This document shows, in pieces, positions 5,183 to 11,615 of a stretch of DNA of 15,300 nucleotides. Positions within the stretch are counted from its first letter, which is position 1. The number at the start of each line of letters is the position of its first letter. The DNA comes from an uncultured Eubacteriales bacterium (lineage in GTDB: Bacteria; Bacillota; Clostridia; Peptostreptococcales; Anaerovoracaceae), in assembly GCA_910585135.1 (NCBI GenBank), contig CAJUEB010000034.1, positions 1-15,300 on the forward strand. The letters are read 5' to 3'. Below the pieces are notes generated by a model. It worked only from the letters and a program-made list of their open reading frames with translations. It searched no databases and was not told the origin of the DNA. The position numbers and the translations under genes are program-made.

Positions 5183-7658
5183 TGAAAACCACCTCCAGTT
5201 CGATTTTCATCCTGTGCGTATACACATTGCATATCTCATATCGCCCATCATGCGGTCTGTACTCCACCCAGCAGGTAATGCGCCCGATCTCGCGATAACA
5301 TTTATAAGAATCCGCCTGCGGGAAAAATGTCCTTCTGCCATGTACCTCTCCCATCTCCAACACATAACAGATATCCTCTTCCAAAATCCTCAGTGCGTTC
5401 ATCTTCTCCTTTACCGCAGGATTTATGATAAGCTCGTACTTCATTTCAGGTTTTTCATTCATTGATTCACCCCATATCTCCTCCAGCAAGTCTTCTTTCA
5501 GGGCAACCCTGTTGCACCTGCGCTCTGTCACGGTAGGAAGCGTACCTTGCGGCGGCCGGATATCCAGCAGAATATCCAGGATGTGCCTGACCGGCTTTCC
5601 GTCGTCATGGAAAACGTCACGGCAGTTGATACAGTAAGTAATATACGGATTGTCATGAAGCTTGCTTCGCTCATCGGCGATCTTTGCTGCCAGCTTGGGG
5701 CTTGCCACTTCAATATTCCCCCCAAAGCCGCAACAGCCGTGTTTATCCCCGGCCGGCAATTCTTCGTAAGCAGTTCCCGCTGCCGACAACAGATGTCGTA
5801 CCGCCTCCTGCATCCCATCGCAGTTTCTGGCCGCACAAGGGTCAAAAATCGAATAGACGATTGGATCTGCCCGGGAGCAGTCTGATGATGATGCGCTTTT
5901 TTCACAAACTCCGTCCTTCTCACAAATCCCCTGCTCATCCATCGCCTCATAAAGCGAAATCATCGGAATCTCCGGCAAATACTCCCGAAAATGCCGCATA
6001 CAGGAAGGACATGCCATAATCATCACTGGTTTTCCTAAAGCTTCCCAGTCAGCACGCAGGGAAGCGATCGCCTGGTCGTGCATCTCCTCATTTCCAGCCC
6101 AATCCGCAGGAACGCCACAGCACCGCAAGCACAATCCCGTATCATCATTCGCGGCCAGCAAGGCAGCGTACGCCTTTTTCACATAGAGCGGATTGGCTGC
6201 CCCCAGATGGCAGCCCGGAAAAAACGCATAGCTGCACGAACTTTTTCCGGGCGGACACTTAACCAGCGCTGCATATTTGCCATTGGCAAATTCCATGTCC
6301 CTGACCCAGAATTGATGATATGCGCCAGGCATCCTGTCTATTTTATGCATCACCCGGCGAGCCTCTTTGATCATGCCGCCCAGGTCGATCTGCCCCGGAC
6401 ACGTTTCCCCGCATAGACCACACTGCGTACACATATTGATCAGCCTGATGGCAGGTGCTTTACGGATCATCGAATTCGCGGGCATGGTCGTCGTCATGAT
6501 CTCATCGCGCATTTGAAGCGGCCATTTGTTGAAATACGCGGTCAGGTCGCAGACCGTCATGCAGGAATTGCATTGGCAGCGGATGCATCTCGACGCCTCT
6601 GCTGCTGCCTCTTCCGGCGTAAAGATTCGATCCCGTTCCGCCAGCGCAACAGCTCTGTCCGCATCGCCAAACAAGTCAAGGCGTCCGCCCGCAGCATTTT
6701 CGCCCGCGACAATTTCGCCCGCAATTCTCCCATCACCGCCAGGCATTCGCCCGCCCAGAAACCCAGTTTCAGTCGGCGTTACCGGGGAATGGCCTGCCAT
6801 GCGCTGCACATCCGCTTCTGACACCGTAATCTGCGTATTTGCAGGCACATCGGGATAGCGCATGATTCCCGTTTTAAGAAACCCTTCTATTTCACGCGCC
6901 ATATGAAGCCCATCGGCGGCCGCATGCATGAGGCTCTTGCCAAGGAGGCTTCCGCCTGCGAAAACAGCCGTAATGCCATGAATGCCCGCGACAGTATCTT
7001 CTATCGAAAAGCAATACTTCCCATCAGCGGCAGACGTGCAGGAAAACACGCCAAAATCATTCCCCCCCTGTCCTGTGGCAACATAAACCGCATCAAACCC
7101 CTCGGCAGCCAGTTGGTGCAGATCCATGACTTCTGTATCCGTATGAAGCGCATAGCTTTCGTATTTAAACTGCCGCTCGATATCCGTCATAAAAATTTCG
7201 CGGGGAAGCAACTGGTTTAACTGCCCGCCGATGACAGAAGCCTTTTCATATACGGCTACTTCATATTTTTTAGACGCAAGGCGCAGCGCGCAGGAAAGCC
7301 CGGAAAGTCCCGCTCCGATGACCGCAATTTTGCCTTTTCGCGGCGGCAGGTTATATTCATTAGGGTCTTTGCGCTTTGTCTGCGCAAGACATGTCCGCTC
7401 CAGCGTATTGATCTGGATCGCGCCGCCTGCATCCTTTCCGGGACAGCGTCCCGTACAGTACTGCGGACACAGGGAAGCGACGATATCGGGAAATACGACG
7501 GCATTGCGAAGCACTTTATATGCCGCGCTGTATCGCTTATTGGCGATTTTATCTTCAAAATCCAGCACATCCATGTGAAAAGGGCAATCATCCGCGCAGA
7601 ACGGCTTTTCCTCCTGCATACAGTTTTCAAATTGATCGTAATAGGTTTGCATATCCAT
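5151..7658 (-). CDS. GltD-like FAD/Fe-S oxidoreductase with dicluster, two CCG halves and a C-terminal extension
   Basis: 835 aa; the start at 7658 is fixed by AGGAGG 9 nt upstream. Domains in order: an N-terminal Fe-S domain as in glutamate synthase beta/dihydropyrimidine dehydrogenase (Cys 21, 25, 64, 68, 72, 90); an FAD-binding Rossmann fold with GAGLSG at 115-120; a ferredoxin-like dicluster (C358, C361, C363, C366, C370 and C410, C413, C416, C420); a first CCG half (FFPGC at 479-483, CCG at 513-515, ACPSC at 549-553); a second CCG half (DPC at 606-608, C613, CCGFGG at 642-647, CINC at 676-679); and a C-terminal domain (~735-820) with CWVEYRP and YEICNVYTHRM. It resembles the NCBI family 'pyridine nucleotide-disulfide oxidoreductase/dicluster-binding protein' and is related to YgfK/GltD. 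It likely shuttles electrons between NAD(P)H, Fe-S clusters and a disulfide or the neighbouring Mo hydroxylase. The partner is inferred. Confidence 0.85.
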   Translation of the reverse strand: MDMQTYYDQFENCMQEEKPFCADDCPFHMDVLDFEDKIANKRYSAAYKVLRNAVVFPDIVASLCPQYCTGRCPGKDAGGAIQINTLERTCLAQTKRKDPNEYNLPPRKGKIAVIGAGLSGLSCALRLASKKYEVAVYEKASVIGGQLNQLLPREIFMTDIERQFKYESYALHTDTEVMDLHQLAAEGFDAVYVATGQGGNDFGVFSCTSAADGKYCFSIEDTVAGIHGITAVFAGGSLLGKSLMHAAADGLHMAREIEGFLKTGIMRYPDVPANTQITVSEADVQRMAGHSPVTPTETGFLGGRMPGGDGRIAGEIVAGENAAGGRLDLFGDADRAVALAERDRIFTPEEAAAEASRCIRCQCNSCMTVCDLTAYFNKWPLQMRDEIMTTTMPANSMIRKAPAIRLINMCTQCGLCGETCPGQIDLGGMIKEARRVMHKIDRMPGAYHQFWVRDMEFANGKYAALVKCPPGKSSCSYAFFPGCHLGAANPLYVKKAYAALLAANDDTGLCLRCCGVPADWAGNEEMHDQAIASLRADWEALGKPVMIMACPSCMRHFREYLPEIPMISLYEAMDEQGICEKDGVCEKSASSSDCSRADPIVYSIFDPCAARNCDGMQEAVRHLLSAAGTAYEELPAGDKHGCCGFGGNIEVASPKLAAKIADERSKLHDNPYITYCINCRDVFHDDGKPVRHILDILLDIRPPQGTLPTVTERRCNRVALKEDLLEEIWGESMNEKPEMKYELIINPAVKEKMNALRILEEDICYVLEMGEVHGRRTFFPQADSYKCYREIGRITCWVEYRPHDGRYEICNVYTHRMKIELEVVFNGRKTDLDLR

Positions 7659-7821
7659 AAATGCATCCCTCCTGATTTTTTTTTAAGGAACTCCCGCAAT
7701 AAAAAGAATGAGCCATCGCATATGTAAAAGAATCCGAGCAGCACATCATAACTTACTATTTTTTGCAGCATTTGCGGCTTTTGCATCCGCCATCCTCAAT
7801 GCGCTAGTTCCACTGATAAAG

Positions 7822-7853
7822 GATAGACCACTGCGGTCAAGCAGCGGTCTATC
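7822..7853 (-). terminator. Hairpin after the hydroxylase gene, candidate weak terminator/attenuator
   Basis: GATAGACC (7822-7829) pairs with GGTCTATC (7846-7853). After one mismatch, CTGC pairs with GCAG around a 6-nt loop. On the minus strand CCTTTAT follows, a poor U-tract. It lies 37 bp beyond the hydroxylase stop in a 231-bp gap, so some transcripts probably end here while others read on into the flavoprotein gene. The remaining ~160 bp of the gap show no clear promoter. Confidence 0.6.
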
Positions 7854-7889
7854 TTCAAGCTATCATATTCATTTCACCAAATCAACTGT

Positions 7890-10760
7890 TTATTCTTCCC
7901 AGCTCAATGGATTTGCCTTGATGTTCTCCAGTTCTTCATACATATCAGAACCGAGGAAGTATTTCTTCGGTACGTTCGGATTCGGCTCGCCCTTCGCCAA
8001 AGCGTCGATTCCTGCCTTTACCTTATCCGGTGAAGCAGGCAGCTCGTAAATTCTCACGCCGCAGGCGTTATTGATCGCATTGATAACCGCCATATGGTCT
8101 GAGGACTGGAATGCTTCGGAAGCGCCGGAAGAACCGAACGGTCCTCTTTCATCGAATCCGTCAAGATGAATTGCCGTCATATCGTCCGGAACATCCTTGA
8201 TATAAGGAACGCCGGCGGCAAACATATTCGTATGCTTTTTCACATCTTCATAGTTTTCGGAAAGTGCAAATCCGATCGCATGGGACATGCCACCGTAAGC
8301 CTGGCCGTTTACGGACTGGATATTGCCCACCTTGCCGACCCAGTCAATGCAGGTCATCTTGTCAACCGTCGTCTTACCGGTAGCAGTTTCTACGGAAACC
8401 TCAGCCATAAACAGTGCATACGTATAAGCGTAAGTCGGTTCGCCCTGTCCGTCGTTCGGATCGAGGAAGTCGAAGTAATCCCATTCATCAGCGGCAGCCC
8501 AGTTTCCTTCATACCTTGTCGGAATGCCTTCCGCTACCATTTCATCATAGGTTCTGTAAGTTCCGTCTTCCTTTCTCATCGCTTCTGCGATATTCTTCGC
8601 AGCTAAGATGGAAGCTTTACCGTTGGCAAAGTGAGATCTTGAGCCTGCGGATTCTCCCGTGTTCGGGCAGTACTTGCTGTCTGTCTGAACCAGCTTCACA
8701 TCGTTCGGCGTGATTTCAGGGAAGTAAGGCCGCAGCGCTTCCAGCGTGCAGACGAGAGAACCTGCGTCTCCGCCCTGTCCCTGATCCTGCCATGTATCGT
8801 ACTTTCTGAATGTGCCGTCCGGCATCAGCTCGATAGCTACGTTCGCTTCGTCAACGCCGCCAAGGCCGACGTTATATCCGCCCCATGCAAGACCGACGCC
8901 CTTTCTGATTTCAGGCGTGTCTTCAGCCTTCGCTTTCGCTACGGCTTCATCATAAAGCGGCTTTAATTTATCCATCATTTCCTTCATCGGATACTGGAGG
9001 AATTTTCTCTGGTTCAGGTTCGTATCGCCCGGCTGTGCGATATTCCTGTATCGGAATTCAAATGGATCCATTCCCATCTTCTCCGCCAGCATATCAACCA
9101 GCGCCTCCGATGCGGTATATGCCTGTGGTGCGCCATATCCTCTGTAAGGCACGCCGAAGTTGTGGTTGGTCACGGCAGATCTTGCCAGACCGGCTACATT
9201 TGGCATATTGTAAGGGAAGAACATGAATCGCAGAATCTTTGTCAGCTTATCATCGCCCATCTCTGGGTATGCGCCATTATCAAGCCCTGCATCGAATTCA
9301 CCGGCGATAAACTTACCGTTTTCGTCACAAGCAAGTCTTCCGTTTATGTAGGAAGGGGAACGCTTACCGGATAAAGCCATAAACTCTGCATATGTCATGC
9401 TGAGTGCAACAGGCATTCCCGTAACCTTGGTTGCTACGCCGCACAATGCATAGGATGCCGCACACATTGCCCAGCCGAATGAACCTCCGGTCGGATTTTC
9501 GATCACGCGCAGATCTTCCACAGGAATTCCGATCGCTTCCGCCATATCGTCACGGTCGAAGTACAGCGTCATCGTCTTGCAATGCACGCAGAGCTTGCCG
9601 TCTTCATCATAATACGCCTGAACGGTATCCCCTTCGATAGAAAGATGCGGTTCTCTGGAGGAATAGAATGAACCCTCTACGGAATAAGGTGCATCTTCAA
9701 TCAGTTCAGGAATATGCTCATAATCGCCTTTCAGTACAGGCTGCTGGCTGTAGATGTTGTCCATGGAAGGATGCACTCTATCAGCGTCAGGCAATACAGC
9801 TTCCAGATAGCTCATCATTTCCGGCAGCTGCTCTAAATCAACCTTTACCTTACCAGCCGCATCCCTTGCGTGTTCCTTAGTATCTGCTACTACCATCGCA
9901 ACCGGGTCGCCCCATCTTACGATTTTTTCATCCTGCATCAGCTTGTGCGTCTGTTCAAACACAACGGTTCTCGGCGAGAACTGGTATGCCATCAGCCTGT
10001 TTGCGCCAGGGATATCTTTCGCCGTGATAACCTTGAAAACGCCCGGCATTTTTTCCGCTTCGCTGATGTCGATATTGAGGATCTTCGCATGGTTGGTCTT
10101 CATCGGCATAACGAGGACAGCGTGCAGCGTGTTTTCCGGCATCTTCAGTTCGATATCATCACCGTAGTCGCATACACCGCAGGCCTTTGCCATCGCATTT
10201 GGACGAACGAGCGGCTTGCCGTAATATCCTTCCTTGACATCCTTGCTCCAGTCATAAGTGATGTCGTCGAAGGTTTTCTCGCCGCGCATGATCGCAGCGG
10301 CAGCCATTACCGCATCAACAATCTGCTTATACCCCGTACACCTGCAAACATTCCTGTGCTTCTGGAACCAGTCACGCACATCTTCCCTGCTCGGATCTGG
10401 ATTTTCTTTTAACAGCTGATAAGCCGATACGATGAATCCCGGTACACAGAATCCGCACTGTACAGCGCCCAGGTTTACCCATGCGTACTGCAATGGATGC
10501 GGATGCATCGCTGTACCGATGCCTTCAATGGTAATAACGGAACTGTACTCCTTCACCGTTTTGATCTTCCTTGTGCAAGAACGGATTACCTTGCCATCGA
10601 GAATCACCGAACATGCCCCGCATACGCCAGTGCCGCATCCTACCTTCGTGCCGGTAAGGCCCAGGCGGCGCAATACGGAAGCCAGCGTGTCCTTTGCAGG
10701 ATCACAGATGAACGTACGGTCTGCACCGTTGATGTTCAACGTCATTTTCATCAAATTCAT
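7890..10760 (-). CDS. Molybdopterin-dependent aldehyde oxidoreductase (MOP-type, xanthine oxidase family)
   Basis: 956 aa, colinear with Desulfovibrio gigas aldehyde oxidoreductase (MOP, 907 aa) with a longer C-terminus. Residues 1-~75 carry the plant-type 2Fe-2S cluster (C42, C47, C50, C62). Residues ~80-155 carry the second 2Fe-2S cluster (QCGFC at 101-105, CRC at 139-141; DPSREDVRDWFQKHRN is nearly identical to MOP). The rest is the Moco domain: TGGSFG (424-429), YRGYGAPQ (539-546), GQGGDAG, and C-terminal GVRIYELPASPDKV. The catalytic base Glu lies at 882 in GPFGSSGASEAFQ, where MOP has GASGVGELP. No FAD/CoxM domain is fused or encoded next to it, so electrons leave through the Fe-S clusters. 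It hydroxylates an aldehyde or an N-heterocycle with water; the substrate is unknown. It is the first gene of the operon, and its start is set by GGAGG five bases before the ATG at 10760. Confidence 0.92.
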   Translation of the reverse strand: MNLMKMTLNINGADRTFICDPAKDTLASVLRRLGLTGTKVGCGTGVCGACSVILDGKVIRSCTRKIKTVKEYSSVITIEGIGTAMHPHPLQYAWVNLGAVQCGFCVPGFIVSAYQLLKENPDPSREDVRDWFQKHRNVCRCTGYKQIVDAVMAAAAIMRGEKTFDDITYDWSKDVKEGYYGKPLVRPNAMAKACGVCDYGDDIELKMPENTLHAVLVMPMKTNHAKILNIDISEAEKMPGVFKVITAKDIPGANRLMAYQFSPRTVVFEQTHKLMQDEKIVRWGDPVAMVVADTKEHARDAAGKVKVDLEQLPEMMSYLEAVLPDADRVHPSMDNIYSQQPVLKGDYEHIPELIEDAPYSVEGSFYSSREPHLSIEGDTVQAYYDEDGKLCVHCKTMTLYFDRDDMAEAIGIPVEDLRVIENPTGGSFGWAMCAASYALCGVATKVTGMPVALSMTYAEFMALSGKRSPSYINGRLACDENGKFIAGEFDAGLDNGAYPEMGDDKLTKILRFMFFPYNMPNVAGLARSAVTNHNFGVPYRGYGAPQAYTASEALVDMLAEKMGMDPFEFRYRNIAQPGDTNLNQRKFLQYPMKEMMDKLKPLYDEAVAKAKAEDTPEIRKGVGLAWGGYNVGLGGVDEANVAIELMPDGTFRKYDTWQDQGQGGDAGSLVCTLEALRPYFPEITPNDVKLVQTDSKYCPNTGESAGSRSHFANGKASILAAKNIAEAMRKEDGTYRTYDEMVAEGIPTRYEGNWAAADEWDYFDFLDPNDGQGEPTYAYTYALFMAEVSVETATGKTTVDKMTCIDWVGKVGNIQSVNGQAYGGMSHAIGFALSENYEDVKKHTNMFAAGVPYIKDVPDDMTAIHLDGFDERGPFGSSGASEAFQSSDHMAVINAINNACGVRIYELPASPDKVKAGIDALAKGEPNPNVPKKYFLGSDMYEELENIKANPLSWEE

Positions 10761-10765
10761 AATTG

Positions 10766-10770
10766 CCTCC
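10766..10770 (-). promoter_or_regulatory. Ribosome-binding site that fixes the hydroxylase start
   Basis: GGAGG on the minus strand lies 5 nt before the ATG at 10758-10760 (protein MNLMKMTLN). A longer reading starting at 10772 would have its ATG overlapping this SD and has no SD of its own, so the 956-aa form is preferred. Confidence 0.8.
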
Positions 10771-10815
10771 ATTTGATTTCACTTGATAATAACTTACTTT
10801 ACTTGCTGATTGTTT

Positions 10816-10828
10816 TGTCCAGTGGACA
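10816..10828. promoter_or_regulatory. Palindromic operator candidate in the hydroxylase promoter
   Basis: TGTCCA-G-TGGACA is a perfect 13-bp palindrome. It lies just downstream of the predicted transcription start (about 10832) of the leftward hydroxylase promoter, the usual place for a repressor. It does not match the Fnr/Crp consensus TTGAT-N4-ATCAA. The half-site spacing recalls GntR-type sites, but that is a weak inference. Confidence 0.55.
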
Positions 10829-10838
10829 TTGTAATAAT

Positions 10839-10868
10839 ATTTTAACAATTTTACAGTATCAGTGTCAA
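10839..10868 (-). promoter_or_regulatory. Sigma-70 promoter for the Mo-hydroxylase operon
   Basis: On the minus strand, a perfect -35 TTGACA (10868-10863) is followed after 18 nt by -10 TAAAAT (10844-10839). The surroundings are AT-rich. It stands about 80 bp before the start codon at 10760 and is the best promoter in the window. Confidence 0.72.
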
Positions 10869-10874
10869 TAAACG

Positions 10875-10889
10875 GGGAAAAGATTTCCC
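10875..10889. promoter_or_regulatory. Second palindrome upstream of the -35
   Basis: GGGAAA-AGA-TTTCCC is a perfect 15-bp interrupted palindrome centred about 50 bp upstream of the predicted start of the hydroxylase transcript. This is a normal position for an activator or a second operator. The bound protein is unknown. Confidence 0.4.
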
Positions 10890-10899
10890 GATTAAATTG

Positions 10900-11163
10900 C
10901 TGAAAGGCTTACATTATCCTGTTATTATGCAAAGTCTGCCCGCTTTGCCCGGCAAAAGAGGGCGCTGGTCAAGCGAAAGGGATGCGAAAGTCACGGATGC
11001 GGCCGAGGAAAAAGAAATACCCGCGCGAGCTGTACATTGACATTGCCCCTAGGCATGGGTATATCATTAAATTAAAATCAACGACCCAGGGGCAAGCTCC
11101 CGGCTGTCCGCCAGACAGCTGTCTTCGCTCTTTTCACGACGAAGCAGGAAATAAAGCCCCATC
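10900..11163 (+). promoter_or_regulatory. GC-rich, hairpin-rich leader region upstream of ridA
   Basis: A possible plus-strand promoter, CTGAAA (10900-10905), 17 nt, TATTAT (10923-10928), precedes a run of potential hairpins. They are GCCC/GGGC enclosing TTTGC/GCAAA (10938-10963), TTGCCCCT (about 11043-11050) with AGGGGCAA (about 11088-11095) around inner GGGT/ACCC, GCTGTC/GACAGC (11103-11119), and CTTCG/CGAAG just after. Together they would give a structured 5' leader of about 290 nt. It does not match any riboswitch class I can recall in detail (Moco, c-di-GMP-I, purine and THF were considered). No protein is supported here. Confidence 0.35.
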
Positions 11164-11226
11164 GTGAACAAATTTCATTATTTTACTGTTGTGGGAAAGT
11201 ATTTTAAATGCAGAAAGGATGTTATC

Positions 11227-11574
11227 ATGGACGTAAAACACTATATGACAAACGATGATGCTGTATATGCAGAAGCGGTGGTAAGCGGCGATACGATTTA
11301 CCTGTCCGGGCTGGTTTCGGATAAAGAGGACATCGTACTGGAAACAAGGGATATCCTGGAGCAGATGGCTGCGATCCTTGAAAAGTATGGTTCTAGCATG
11401 GATAAGGTCGTTCGTGTCGATGTGCTGCTGACTGATTTTTCAAAACGGGATCAAATGAACGAGGAATATAAAAAGCACTGGAAACCGGGCGGAAGACCGG
11501 CCAGGGTTTGTTATGGAACGTCAGCGCTTGCTGGCAAATGCAGCGTAGAGATGATTGCAATCGCAATGAAATAA
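11227..11574 (+). CDS. RidA/YjgF/YER057c/UK114 family protein
   Basis: 115 aa from the ATG at 11227, preceded by AAAGGA 7 nt upstream; an in-frame start 21 codons further up lacks an SD. Family features are clear: the strand AVVSGDTIYLSGLV, the helix with LEQMAAILEKYGSSMDKVVR, the strand VDVLLTDF, the motif KHWKPGGRPAR with the conserved Arg that binds the carboxylate of the substrate, and the C-terminal VEMIAIAMK. The length is slightly short of the typical ~125-130 aa. Classic RidA hydrolyses reactive 2-aminoacrylate-type enamines/imines. Many operon-linked paralogues instead act as deaminases or hydrolases within a catabolic pathway, which fits this position 41 bp before an amidohydrolase. 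The specific substrate is unknown. Confidence 0.92.
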   Translation: MDVKHYMTNDDAVYAEAVVSGDTIYLSGLVSDKEDIVLETRDILEQMAAILEKYGSSMDKVVRVDVLLTDFSKRDQMNEEYKKHWKPGGRPARVCYGTSALAGKCSVEMIAIAMK

Positions 11575-11615
11575 AATAACGGTATTTTCTATAAGATCAG
11601 AAAGGAGGCACATAT

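Noticed and set aside
9870..10412. 180-codon plus-strand frame
   Set aside because: Antisense to the well-supported Mo-hydroxylase gene; no family features.
10930..11020. c-di-GMP-I riboswitch, prompted by GGGATGCGAAAGTCACGG
   Set aside because: It resembles part of that motif by eye, but the flanking conserved segments and tetraloop-receptor layout could not be matched. A covariance search would decide.
10982..11167. 61-codon plus-strand frame before ridA
   Set aside because: No SD and no domain; it runs through several predicted stem-loops and ends inside the ridA leader.
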